Notes under the pieces: model-generated
Told to the model about the DNA's origin: nothing
The model's database searches: none
The model's input: the letters and a program-made list of their open reading frames with translations, nothing else
IMG/VR virus record: IMGVR_UViG_3300020220_000148
Span: 1-38,082 of that record
DNA from: a virus
DNA: 38,082 bases
Reading direction: 5' to 3' (one strand)
Part shown: positions 30,478 through 38,082 of the stretch, piece after piece
Layout of the letters: every line of letters starts with the position of its first letter
How positions within the stretch are numbered: position 1 is the stretch's first letter
Made by a program: the position numbers and the translations under genes

Positions 30478-32397
30478 ATGGCAGATAAATCACTATTCGG
30501 TAGATTGCAAAGATTATTTTCAACGCAAGTTGTAATAAGGAGAATTGGTAAAGGTAAAACTCGTGCAATTGATACTCAAAGATTACAATCACAGGGTAAT
30601 ATAAAAGGAACATCTTACTACGATAGATTTGGTAGATTGCACAGCACCCGCCAAAATTGGGAAACATACAACAATCAATACAACTATTCATCCAATAGAT
30701 TAGAGTTATATACGGATTATGAAGCAATGGATAAAGATTCAATCATCGCTTCGGTGTTAGATATTTATTCGGATGAATGCACTCTTAAAAATGATATAGG
30801 TGATGTTTTACGAATTAATTCTGATGATGAAAATATAAAAAAAATACTACACAACCTTTTTTATGATGTCTTAAACATTGAGTTCAATTTATGGGCATGG
30901 ATTAGGGGGATGAATAAATATGGTGATTATTATTTAGATTTGGATATAGAAGAGGGTATTGGTATTGTAAACGCATCACCAATATCTGCGTATGAGATTG
31001 AAAGGGAAGAGGGTTTTAATCCTGATAATCCATACGAAGTTCGTTTTAAAATGACATCTTTTGGTGGAGGTACAACAGGATTTAATTATCAAAAATCTCA
31101 AAATGATTTACAAAATTATATTCCATTCTATAGAATAGCACACTTTAGATTATTTTCAGATACAAACTTTTTACCTTACGGCCGTTCACTTTTAGAACCG
31201 GCAAGAAAGACTTGGAAGCAATTAACTCTTATGGAAGATGCGATGTTAATTCATCGTATTATGAGAGCACCTGAAAAAAGGGTATTTAAAATTGATGTTG
31301 GTAATATACCACCAAATGAGGTTGACCAACATATTAGAAACATTATTGACCAAATGAAAAAAATCCCATATGTGGACCAAAACACTGGGGATTATAATCT
31401 TAAATTCAACATTCAAAATATGTTGGAAGATTATTATTTACCCGTCAGAGGTGGGCAGTCTGGAACTCAGATTGATACTTTAAATGGTATGGAATTTACA
31501 GGTATTGAAGATATTAACTACCTAAAAAACCGAATGCAGGCCGCTCTTAAAGTTCCAAAAGCGTTTATTGGATATGAAGAGGGTGTAGAGGGTAAAGCAA
31601 CATTAGCACAACAAGATATTCGTTTTGCACGGAGTATTGAGAGGGTTCAAAAAATTGTTCTTTCGGAATTAACCAAAATAGCAATTATTCACCTTTACGC
31701 ACAAGGATATGAAAATGAAGATTTATCAAACTTTTGGTTGGAACTAACCCCACCATCCATTGTTTATCAGCAAGAAAAAGTTGCCTTATGGGTTGAAAAT
31801 GTTAGATTAGCAACCGATATTAAAACATCAAAATTATTATCACAGGAATGGATATATAAAAATATATTCAATATGTCCGATGATGAATGGAAAGTTGAAC
31901 AGCAAAGGGTTATTGATGATTTGAAGTTAGGGTTTAGGCAGAATCAAATTGAAAATGAAGGTAATGACCCACTTAAAACAGGCGAATCATTTGGAACACC
32001 ACATGATATGGCTTCCATGTCTCAGCAACAACCCGCTGAAGAAGGCGGTGGGCAACAATTCCCTGCCGCACCTAATAGTGAAGTAGGACCGGATGGTGGT
32101 TCGCCCGAAGGTGGATTTCCTGACGCAGGAGCTCCACAAAAAGGAAGTACTACTGGGACGGATGAAAGTAACTTTGGTAGAAATCCGTTAGGATATGAAA
32201 AAAATATATCACCCGAATCAACATATCACAGATTTAGAAAATCACCGTTATCAGTTGAGGGAATGCAATTGAAAGCAAGTTTACAACAATCGAAAATGAA
32301 AAGTAAAAAAATGTTAATTGAATCTCTTTCAACGGAAAGTGAAATTAATGAAGTTAGTATGTTAGATGAGAAAAACATACTAAATGATATGGTTTAA
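30478..32397 (+). CDS. 20: Portal protein gp20
   Basis: The product has 639 residues (T4 gp20 has 524). Conserved portal segments: LELYTDYEAMDKDSIIASVL, DIYSDECTLKNDIGDVLRIN, a wing region FNLWAWIRGMNKYGDYYLDL, and FRLFSDTNFLPYGRSLLEPA followed by LMEDAMLIHRIMRAPEKRVF, then YLKNRMQAALKVPKAFIGYE. The protein forms the dodecameric vertex through which DNA enters and leaves. A Gly/Pro/Gln-rich C-terminal extension (about 515-580) and a short helical tail with LIES and INEV set it apart from T4. The start directly follows the promoter-like box, possibly leaderless. Confidence 0.93.
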   Translation: MADKSLFGRLQRLFSTQVVIRRIGKGKTRAIDTQRLQSQGNIKGTSYYDRFGRLHSTRQNWETYNNQYNYSSNRLELYTDYEAMDKDSIIASVLDIYSDECTLKNDIGDVLRINSDDENIKKILHNLFYDVLNIEFNLWAWIRGMNKYGDYYLDLDIEEGIGIVNASPISAYEIEREEGFNPDNPYEVRFKMTSFGGGTTGFNYQKSQNDLQNYIPFYRIAHFRLFSDTNFLPYGRSLLEPARKTWKQLTLMEDAMLIHRIMRAPEKRVFKIDVGNIPPNEVDQHIRNIIDQMKKIPYVDQNTGDYNLKFNIQNMLEDYYLPVRGGQSGTQIDTLNGMEFTGIEDINYLKNRMQAALKVPKAFIGYEEGVEGKATLAQQDIRFARSIERVQKIVLSELTKIAIIHLYAQGYENEDLSNFWLELTPPSIVYQQEKVALWVENVRLATDIKTSKLLSQEWIYKNIFNMSDDEWKVEQQRVIDDLKLGFRQNQIENEGNDPLKTGESFGTPHDMASMSQQQPAEEGGGQQFPAAPNSEVGPDGGSPEGGFPDAGAPQKGSTTGTDESNFGRNPLGYEKNISPESTYHRFRKSPLSVEGMQLKASLQQSKMKSKKMLIESLSTESEINEVSMLDEKNILNDMV

Positions 32398-32407
32398 TCA
32401 ATTTTAG

Positions 32408-32416
32408 TATATTTAT
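32408..32416 (+). promoter_or_regulatory. NATATTTAT box (putative late promoter)
   Basis: TATATTTATTAAATG, 28 nt before the ATG at 32445, with a TAGGGATAAAAATAAAA leader. A 12-codon reading frame starting at 32420 overlaps the real start. Confidence 0.45.
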
Positions 32417-32444
32417 TAAATGATATATAGGGATAAAAATAAAA

Positions 32445-33275
32445 ATGAACAAACTTAGACATTCAAAATTTAAAAATACAGGTGTTTTGTTTGAATTGCT
32501 TGTCAGACAAATTGCATCTGATACATTGAACGAAAAAAACTCACCAGCCCTTTCTATCATTAAAAAACACTTTAAAAACGGAAGTGAACTAAGTAAAGAA
32601 TTAAAACTATATCAATATTTAGTAAAAGAAAACTTTGATAATTCTTATAAAGCACAAGAGTTTTTAAATATTGTTTTATCCGAAAGAAAAAAATTAAATG
32701 AAGGTGTATTGAAGCGTGAGAAATATAACTTAATTAAAACAATTAATGAACGCTTTAACACAAATGATTTTTTCAAATATAGAGTATCCAATTATAAATC
32801 TCTTGCATCTATTTACAAATTGTTTGAAAACAACGAAGGGACATCCCCAAAAGAATGGGTTGAATGTAAAAATGTTATATTAGAAAATGTAACAAAAAAA
32901 CCAAAAACTGAAAAAGCAGTAAACAATCAATATGTAAATGAATCAAAAGATGTAAGATTATTAGCATACAAATTTTTAGTTGATAAGTTTAATGAAAAGT
33001 ATAAAGTTTTAACTACCGAGCAAAAATTGGTTCTTAGAAATTACATCAATAATGTTGATAATTCTGATAACTTAAAAAGATTTATTTTAAGAGAAAGTGA
33101 AAAACTTAAAAAAGAATTTTCTAAAATAAAAATTTCAGATAAAGTTTCTGCTATAAAACTTAAAGAAGTTATCAATTTAATTGATGGATTATCTAATTCT
33201 AAAATAGTTTCGGAAAATCAGGCTTTAGGTCTTTTACGATATCATCAACTATTGAACGAATTAAAAGGTATTTAA
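32445..33275 (+). CDS. Conserved helical protein downstream of portal, possible prohead core component
   Basis: The product has 276 residues, almost wholly helical and lysine-rich. The opening MNKLRHSKFKNTGVLFELLV, then RQIASDTLNEK, is a conserved N-terminus that I recall after gp20 in marine T4-like phages. Further segments are SELSKELKLYQYLVKENFDN-like helices and TEQKLVLRNYINNVDNSDNL. T4 has the small core proteins gp67 and gp68 at this place, but this product is far longer and I cannot show homology. A LNEG site fits the prohead protease. A role in prohead assembly is inferred from position. Confidence 0.68.
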   Translation: MNKLRHSKFKNTGVLFELLVRQIASDTLNEKNSPALSIIKKHFKNGSELSKELKLYQYLVKENFDNSYKAQEFLNIVLSERKKLNEGVLKREKYNLIKTINERFNTNDFFKYRVSNYKSLASIYKLFENNEGTSPKEWVECKNVILENVTKKPKTEKAVNNQYVNESKDVRLLAYKFLVDKFNEKYKVLTTEQKLVLRNYINNVDNSDNLKRFILRESEKLKKEFSKIKISDKVSAIKLKEVINLIDGLSNSKIVSENQALGLLRYHQLLNELKGI

Positions 33276-33276
33276 T

Positions 33277-33795
33277 ATGAGTAGATTTCTAATTGAAGAG
33301 CTTGATAAACAATTCAAGCAGCTAGAGGAAATAGAAGAGCAGGATGAAAAAGATTCCGAATTAGAAGAACAAAATGTTACCTCTAATTTGGATGGTGGTG
33401 CTGGTCCACCACGAACTCCACACGCATTTGCAAAAAGTGAAAAGGATATGGATGATGACCATATTGAGGTGTTGGGATATAAAAAAATAAAAAGCGTAAA
33501 AAGAAATTTTTTAGAAAGATGGGAAAAGGGGATTGAAGATACGATTAACGAATTAAATTATCGTCAATATCGAAAAGAAGAAATGGGTTCTCCCCAGCTA
33601 AAAATTAATAAAGCGATCAAAGAAATTAATAGAAAAATTTACGAAGTAGAACACTTGGTAAATCAAAATATAAAATTAAAAACCGAAATGGGTGTTTCAT
33701 CCAACACATATTGGAAAAAGACAAGAAATAACTTTTCTAAAATATCAGAGAGGTTAAATCGTATTTCATTTAAGATTAAACAATTGGGTGCATAA
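33277..33795 (+). CDS. Acidic/basic coiled-coil protein, possible prohead core component
   Basis: The product has 172 residues. The first 40 residues are extremely acidic with heptad character (LDKQFKQLEEIEEQDEKDSE). A Gly/Pro linker (LDGGAGPPRTPHAFAKSEKD) follows, then basic helices (LERWEKGIEDTINELNYRQY; ISERLNRISFKIKQLGA). The gene is locked between the previous gene (1-nt gap) and the prohead protease gene (3-nt gap), so it is surely translated with them and probably acts in prohead assembly. I do not recognise the family. Charge segregation of this type is common in scaffold or core proteins. Confidence 0.68.
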   Translation: MSRFLIEELDKQFKQLEEIEEQDEKDSELEEQNVTSNLDGGAGPPRTPHAFAKSEKDMDDDHIEVLGYKKIKSVKRNFLERWEKGIEDTINELNYRQYRKEEMGSPQLKINKAIKEINRKIYEVEHLVNQNIKLKTEMGVSSNTYWKKTRNNFSKISERLNRISFKIKQLGA

Positions 33796-33798
33796 AAG

Positions 33799-34437
33799 AT
33801 GAAACAGCTATTGGTTGATACTATTGTATTTGATGTAAAACCCCAGCAGCTTAAAGAAGCTGCGATGAAGGGTGATGGTAGACTTATTGTAAGTGGTGTT
33901 CTACAAAGAGCAAACGAAAAAAACCAAAATGGTAGAGTATATCCTGAAAGTATATTAAAGCGTGAGGTTTCAAAATACAAAGATAGGGAAATTAAAGAAA
34001 ACCGTGCATATGGTGAGTTAGACCATCCCGAATCATCAGTAGTTGAGTTAAAGAATACATCGCACATTATTAGAGATGTTTGGTGGGATGGTAAGGATGT
34101 TGTTGGTAAGGTAGAAATACTTAACACACCCTCTGGAAGAATACTTAAAGAGTTAATAGAGGCCGGGTGTACCGTTGGTATATCATCACGAGGTATGGGA
34201 TCGGTTCGTCAAATTAAAGAAGATGGGACAGTTGCTGTTGAGGGTGATTTTGATTTAATATGTTGGGATTTTGTAAGTAACCCATCTACCTTTGGTGCGT
34301 TTTTAAAGCCTGTTAATGAGAGTGTAAATCGTAATGTTGGTAAGGTTAATAAGTATGAAAAAGCAAATGATATTATGAGAGATATTATTTGTGAAATTGG
34401 TGGATATTGTGAATGTAATTTTGGAGAAACAAAATGA
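33799..34437 (+). CDS. 21: Prohead core protease gp21
   Basis: The product has 212 residues, equal to T4 gp21 (212). Motifs of the phage prohead protease family (herpesvirus-assemblin-like fold) are present: GVLQRANEKNQNGRVYPESI, ENRAYGELDHPES with catalytic His76, and CTVGISSRGMGS with the nucleophilic serine (Ser129/Ser130), then DFDLICWDFVSNPSTFGAF. It cleaves scaffold, core and capsid proteins after (L/I)-x-E before DNA packaging. Many neighbouring products carry such sites. The start follows AAAAG, and the stop overlaps the next gene as ATGA. Confidence 0.92.
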   Translation: MKQLLVDTIVFDVKPQQLKEAAMKGDGRLIVSGVLQRANEKNQNGRVYPESILKREVSKYKDREIKENRAYGELDHPESSVVELKNTSHIIRDVWWDGKDVVGKVEILNTPSGRILKELIEAGCTVGISSRGMGSVRQIKEDGTVAVEGDFDLICWDFVSNPSTFGAFLKPVNESVNRNVGKVNKYEKANDIMRDIICEIGGYCECNFGETK

Positions 34438-35963
34438 GACTAAAAGAATCCATTAATCAAAATCAAATAAATCTATTAAAAGCGACTTATGGTGATATTA
34501 AAAAAATAAACCCAAATTCAGCTGCTGTTAAAAAACTTATGATGGTTTTAAAGAAGTTATCAAAAAATGATTTGGAAACTATTTCTAAAGCCAAAATAAA
34601 CTTTGTTTCAACTATGGCACAATCTATTCTTAGGGATTCTAATGTATCTGAATCCGCTGAGATGGATAATTTACAAAAGAGAAAAAACGATTTACTAAAA
34701 CAAGTAGACCCTTTAATAGCAAAAAAGAAAAAGTTGTATAGTGATGTAGATATTACTACCCCAAAATCATCGGATGAAAAAAAGTTGGATAAAGAAATTG
34801 CAGACCTTTTTTCGGAAATAAATGATTTGGTTCATAAAATAGTTAAATTGAAGAAATCTCAAAATGAAGGTAGGAATACTATGAAATTAAAATCAGCAGT
34901 AACCGAAGAAATTGCAGTTGGTAAAATGGTTAAGGTTGTTAATAACCCACATTGGGAAGCAGCTTTAGGTAAAAAAGGACCATTCAAAAGAAAAGTTAAA
35001 ATGATTGATGGTGATAATGTATTCTTTACTGATGGTTCTAATTCATCAATGAAATATGTAAAAGAAGATATTCAACCTACAAACGAAGCAGCATCTCGTA
35101 CTGCAATGGAAATTGGTGGTTTGACTGGTTTGAATAAAGATGCAGTTCAAAAGTTTGTTGATACTCACAATATGGATATTGAGGCGGTTTACCAATATAT
35201 TAAAAAATCAAAGATAACTGATAGACTTAATTTTGTAACTGCAGTAGTTGGTAATCCTGGAAATCCGTTTCAAAAGAGAATGATTAAGATGTTTGCTGAA
35301 TCAATAAACGAAGTTGACGCTATGCTCAATAAAAAAGTTTACAAACTTTTGATGAAAGAACTTGGTGATTTGAGAACGGGTGGACCTAACCATCAGTTTG
35401 CAGTAATGCACATTTTGATTGGTGCATTAAGAGATGCAAACTTCTATTCAGATGCAAAGAAAGTACCTGCTCTATTCCCTAAAGCTGAATATGAAGGTGA
35501 CCCGATGGGTAAAGAAGATACCATTGATATATACGAATACGACCTCGGACCAAAAATTGCTAATATGGCACAATGGGATGGTGGTGCTATTGCTGACGCA
35601 ATTGCTTTTTATACTTCAATGACAATTGGTAGACCGCTCGGTCAAAAAATTGAAAAACTTATTGCTTCAATGTCATCAAAATATAATTTAAAAGAATCCA
35701 TAAAAGAATTAATAAATGAGGCTTCGTATACTGTAAAAGCTGAAAACCCATATCAATTTGTAAATGGTGTATATGCTGTTTTAAATGCATATTTGAGAGA
35801 TGAAGAGCTTGGCCCAAAGGCTAAAAAAGAATTACAAACTATCCTAAAGTCATTAGACTATATGAGAAAGTATTTTTATTCTAACATAAAAGAATCAGCA
35901 AAAAAATTCATATTTACTAAAGTTGCCCGTATATCTAATAATGGAAAATTAGATATTTATTAA
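34434..35963 (+). CDS. Mosaic head protein (scaffold/core candidate) with multiple protease-like sites
   Basis: The product has 509 residues in modules: an N-terminal helical part with VSES, a coiled coil (about 80-145, NLQKRKNDLLKQVDPLIAKK), a KOW/SH3-like strand set (about 158-205, VGKMVKVVNNPHWEAALGKK then NVFFTDGSNSSMKYVKEDI), a helical domain (EIGGLTGLNKDAVQKFVDTH), a globular middle (about 295-415) and a C-terminal helical part after LINEA. Sites fitting the prohead protease recur at module borders. Being immediately downstream of the gp21 gene, it occupies the place of the T4 scaffold gp22 but does not resemble it in sequence. Its final codons double as a NATATTTAT box. Confidence 0.65.
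   Translation: MRLKESINQNQINLLKATYGDIKKINPNSAAVKKLMMVLKKLSKNDLETISKAKINFVSTMAQSILRDSNVSESAEMDNLQKRKNDLLKQVDPLIAKKKKLYSDVDITTPKSSDEKKLDKEIADLFSEINDLVHKIVKLKKSQNEGRNTMKLKSAVTEEIAVGKMVKVVNNPHWEAALGKKGPFKRKVKMIDGDNVFFTDGSNSSMKYVKEDIQPTNEAASRTAMEIGGLTGLNKDAVQKFVDTHNMDIEAVYQYIKKSKITDRLNFVTAVVGNPGNPFQKRMIKMFAESINEVDAMLNKKVYKLLMKELGDLRTGGPNHQFAVMHILIGALRDANFYSDAKKVPALFPKAEYEGDPMGKEDTIDIYEYDLGPKIANMAQWDGGAIADAIAFYTSMTIGRPLGQKIEKLIASMSSKYNLKESIKELINEASYTVKAENPYQFVNGVYAVLNAYLRDEELGPKAKKELQTILKSLDYMRKYFYSNIKESAKKFIFTKVARISNNGKLDIY
35952..35960 (+). promoter_or_regulatory. NATATTTAT box overlapping a stop codon
   Basis: GATATTTAT encodes the last residues (Asp-Ile-Tyr) of the preceding protein and lies 30 nt before the ATG at 35991; an AAGAAGGTAATTACA leader follows. 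Confidence 0.4.
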
Positions 35964-35990
35964 TAACTAAAAATAAAGAAGGTAATTACA

Positions 35991-37373
35991 ATGAAAAAAT
36001 TATTAAATTTACTTAAAGAATCTCAAAACTTAGATTATCGTAGATTAAACATAGGTGAGGAAGATTTAGATGATACATCAATGACATCCGATGAAAAGCG
36101 TGCTTTTGTTGAAGCGGTGGCATCTTATAGAAAAATCGGTGAAGCAATTTATCATAATGGTAATTTGATGGAGGCCTATGAGAATATTAAAAACATCGTA
36201 GAAACCGCTGAAAAATTAACCTTAAAAGAAACTGGTGATTGGTTTGATAAAGTAACGGTTAATCGCCATATGAAATCAATGAATGAATCATTTAAGATTT
36301 TTTCAAGCACAATTAAAGAAGTAGCAACTCTTCAACAAAGATTAGAATCATCGTATGATGAGATTGGTGAGGTGTTAGGTAAATATTATGAAATCAAAGA
36401 AGGTAATGAGTTTGGTGCAGAAAGAGCAAAGGCAATAGCATCGGGCGATGATACCTTTAAAGTGGGTGGTCAGAGTTTCAAAGTAACGGATGTGGACGCA
36501 GAAGATAAAAAGAACGCAGAAGAGTTCGTAGGAGAAAATATGAGTAATATGAAATTAGGTTCACTCCTTAAAAACAAAAAAAGAGTTAATGAAGCAAAAG
36601 TAATTGTTTACAATGAAAAGACCGGTGAGAGATACGAAGTATTATCTGGTAAAGGTAAGGGTGATTTGTTAATTGCTATGAAAGCATTACAAAGTTCAGC
36701 ACCATCTCATATGAAGTATTCTATTAAAGAAAATCGTAGAGTAAATGAGGAACTATCGGCCGAATTACCAAAAGCAACAATACCTGCTGCAATTCAGCAA
36801 AGACTTGCACTTGCAATTGAAAAGATTCAATCCGGTAAACTTAACTTTAACCAAAAAATTCAATTATTAGCAAAAGTAGTAGATGCTCTTGGTGTTGATA
36901 AAACCCAATTAGGTACACTTACCTCTAAAATTAAAAGTAAAATGGGAGAAGCTTTGGAAGGAGGATTATCATCCGAATTACCAAAAGCAACAATACCCGC
37001 TGCAATTCAGCAAAGACTTACACTTGCACTTCAAAAGATTGAATCAGGTAAACTTAACTTTAACCAAAAAATTCAATTATTAGCAAAAGTAGTAGATGCT
37101 CTCAATGTTGATAAAACTCAATTAGGTACACTTACCTCTAAAATTAAAAGTAAGATGGAATCATATCAAGCACCAGAAGAGGAAGTTACTGAAGGTAATG
37201 AGTTTGGTGCGGAAAGAGCAAAGGCAATAGCAGCGGGTAATGATACCTTTACTGTTGATGGGAAAACTTACAAAGTAACTGATGTAGACCCAGCCGATAA
37301 AAAGAATGCAGAAGAATTTACCAATGAATCTATGAGATTAACAAATCTCTTAAAAAAAAAAGTCGTTAAGTGA
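35991..37373 (+). CDS. Repeat-built head protein (A-B-B'-A'), upstream part of a frame-interrupted gene
   Basis: The product has 460 residues. Two kinds of module are duplicated: A at residues 137-179 and 401-443 (EGNEFGAERAKAIAxGxDTF, then VTDVD and DKKNAEEF), and B at 255-318 and 326-389 (ELPKATIPAAIQQRL, then GKLNFNQKIQLLAKVVDAL and DKTQLGTLTSKIKSKM). Module A is related to the EGNAF segment of the 25230 product. Protease-like sites (IKEG, VNEA, VTEG) flank modules. The frame ends after LKKKVVK just past a run of ten A; one base fewer would continue into the next frame (see entry at 37354). The role is likely as a prohead core protein; the protein family is unknown to me. The leader is AAGAAGGT. 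Confidence 0.68.
   Translation: MKKLLNLLKESQNLDYRRLNIGEEDLDDTSMTSDEKRAFVEAVASYRKIGEAIYHNGNLMEAYENIKNIVETAEKLTLKETGDWFDKVTVNRHMKSMNESFKIFSSTIKEVATLQQRLESSYDEIGEVLGKYYEIKEGNEFGAERAKAIASGDDTFKVGGQSFKVTDVDAEDKKNAEEFVGENMSNMKLGSLLKNKKRVNEAKVIVYNEKTGERYEVLSGKGKGDLLIAMKALQSSAPSHMKYSIKENRRVNEELSAELPKATIPAAIQQRLALAIEKIQSGKLNFNQKIQLLAKVVDALGVDKTQLGTLTSKIKSKMGEALEGGLSSELPKATIPAAIQQRLTLALQKIESGKLNFNQKIQLLAKVVDALNVDKTQLGTLTSKIKSKMESYQAPEEEVTEGNEFGAERAKAIAAGNDTFTVDGKTYKVTDVDPADKKNAEEFTNESMRLTNLLKKKVVK
36399..37319 (+). repeat. Intragenic duplications in palindromic order A-B-B'-A'
   Basis: A: 36399-36527 and 37191-37319 (43 codons each). B: 36753-36944 and 36966-37157 (64 codons each). The B copies share long identical DNA stretches (for example around AACTTTAACCAAAAAATTCA), so that duplication is younger than the A duplication, which has more changes. 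Confidence 0.92.
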
Positions 37374-37710
37374 GGCAACCGCAAGATTATCTGATTTGTT
37401 AAAGCAGGTGGTTAATGGTTCAACCTCTCGTATTGGTTCTACCAAAGTTGATAAGAAAACCGCGGAGAAGTTGTTAAAACTATATAATTCAGGTGATGTT
37501 AAAATGCAGAACAAATTTGATGGAATGAGTATAGATAAAGTTACATCGGCATTTAAACCATTTATGGAAAATAACAAACTAAAAAATGAAGTTGCACCCG
37601 AAGGATGGGAAGGAACTGTGAAAGCAATGAAAGATGAACCAGGTATTGATAATCCTTGGGCATTGGCTTGGTGGATGAAGGGTAAGGGATATCAATCACA
37701 CAAAAAATAA
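37354..37710 (+). CDS. Downstream part of the frame-interrupted head protein (or separate small gene)
   Basis: The open frame runs from the stop at 37351 and reads KKKSLSEATARLSDLLKQVV, continuing to 37710. The first canonical start is only a TTG at 37396, which has no ribosome site. Joined to the upstream frame by removing one A of the A10 run (37352-37361), it gives a smooth LLKKKSLSEATARLSDLLKQ. The end (APEGWEGTVKAMKDEPGIDN, then PWALAWWMKGKGYQSHKK) is a conserved C-terminal phage domain that I have seen on larger structural proteins, which supports one original gene of about 570 codons. It contains LSEA, a prohead-protease-like site. Alternatives are a sequencing error, slippage at A10, or true decay. 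Confidence 0.6.
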   Translation, partial: KKKSLSEATARLSDLLKQVVNGSTSRIGSTKVDKKTAEKLLKLYNSGDVKMQNKFDGMSIDKVTSAFKPFMENNKLKNEVAPEGWEGTVKAMKDEPGIDNPWALAWWMKGKGYQSHKK

Positions 37711-37725
37711 AAGGTAACACATACT

Positions 37726-38046
37726 ATGCCAGCAATAGACATTATACAAAACATATCTTTAAAGTTTTCTGACTTTATAAAAGATAATCTAAAAGATATT
37801 GGTAAATTACCAAGAAAACAACAACAGGGTATTTCTAAAGCAATCCGTGCATTTAAAGTTGTATTGGATGATATATCTGAAAATTTAAAAGTAGTTGGTC
37901 CAACCGTTGAAGTTGGTTCACCTGTTTTTGTTAAGGGTAAAAATATGGGTGGGGTTGTAATGGAAATAAACAATAAAACCGCAATAGTAAGGACAAAAGC
38001 CGGATTAATAGAAGAATCTATTCAAAACTTAGAAGTTATACAATAA
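37726..38046 (+). CDS. Small head-cluster protein with KOW/SH3-like domain
   Basis: The product has 106 residues. An N-terminal amphipathic helical half (NISLKFSDFIKDNLKDIGKL; AIRAFKVVLDDISENLKVVG) is followed by a compact five-strand pattern from residue about 62 (VEVGSPVFVKGKNMGGVVME, then INNKTAIVRTKAGLIEESIQ) typical of KOW/SH3-like barrels. The same kind of module occurs inside the products of 25230 and 34434. The leader is AAAAGGTAACAC. Interaction with nucleic acid or another head protein is possible, but no function can be assigned. Confidence 0.66.
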   Translation: MPAIDIIQNISLKFSDFIKDNLKDIGKLPRKQQQGISKAIRAFKVVLDDISENLKVVGPTVEVGSPVFVKGKNMGGVVMEINNKTAIVRTKAGLIEESIQNLEVIQ

Positions 38047-38066
38047 ACAATTTAAACAAAGTTACG

Positions 38067-38082
38067 ATGAGTGAAAACGAAG
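38067..38082 (+). CDS. Start of the next gene (3' partial)
   Basis: ATG at 38067 opens MSENE before the window ends. It follows the previous stop by 20 nt. In T4 order the scaffold (22) or major capsid (23) genes should come soon after this point; five codons do not allow a call. Confidence 0.35.

Noticed and set aside
32420-32458. Twelve-codon reading frame starting 3 nt after the promoter box before 32445
   Set aside because: No ribosome site and no conserved content; probably chance, though a leader peptide cannot be excluded.

Overview
The window is part of the genome of a low-GC (about one third GC by eye), T4-superfamily contractile-tailed phage. The evidence is the set of T4-type genes: late sigma gp55, baseplate gp25 and gp6, terminase gp17, portal gp20, prohead protease gp21 and gp46/gp47 recombination functions. 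All genes that I accept lie on the + strand and are tightly packed, often with TAATG or ATGA overlaps. The host cannot be named from the sequence. Purine-rich Shine-Dalgarno-like leaders (AGGAG, GGGGAA) precede many starts. I see no tRNA, rRNA, CRISPR array, integrase or insertion sequence.

Layout. (1) 1-13454, tail and baseplate block: the 3' part of a gp55-like late sigma factor, a small helical protein, an OB-fold gp5-like hub/spike protein, gp25, gp6, a DNRLRE-like adhesin candidate, a 1539-residue tail protein, and three further virion-protein candidates. (2) 13457-18581, DNA-metabolism island: T7-type endonuclease I, a Mom-like DNA-modification acyltransferase, a TOPRIM primase with a decayed zinc ribbon, and a single polypeptide that fuses Mre11/gp47 to Rad50/gp46. 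(3) 18597-20363, a fibre-like protein with coiled-coil repeats. (4) 20397-23943, the most striking locus: a gene for a two-domain enzyme (an HxGH nucleotidylyltransferase plus a ligase-like nucleotidyltransferase) broken by a split intein. A separate EDxHD/Vsr-type homing endonuclease gene sits between the two halves. The intein sits exactly between Lys and Thr of the ligase motif KTDG, so the ligase-like active site can only be complete after protein trans-splicing. (5) 23970-28867, accessory genes: a zinc-binding protein, small head-associated candidates, a cupin-like protein, a glycosyltransferase-like protein and a membrane-anchored protein. (6) 28872-38082, head and packaging block: terminase, portal, two unknown core candidates, prohead protease, then mosaic proteins rich in T4-type protease sites. 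One of these is interrupted at an A10 run. The first codons of another gene lie at the edge.

How it works together. A recurring NATATTTAT box lies just upstream of at least eleven genes and is the best candidate for the late promoter read by the gp55-like sigma factor. At three genes it lies exactly 4 nt before the ATG, which suggests leaderless or nearly leaderless transcripts. Products of regions 1 and 3 build the tail; those of region 6 build and fill the prohead, and many carry (L/I/V)-x-E-(G/A/S) sites that the gp21-like protease could cut. Region 2 supplies replication, recombination, branch resolution and probably an adenine modification that protects the genome.
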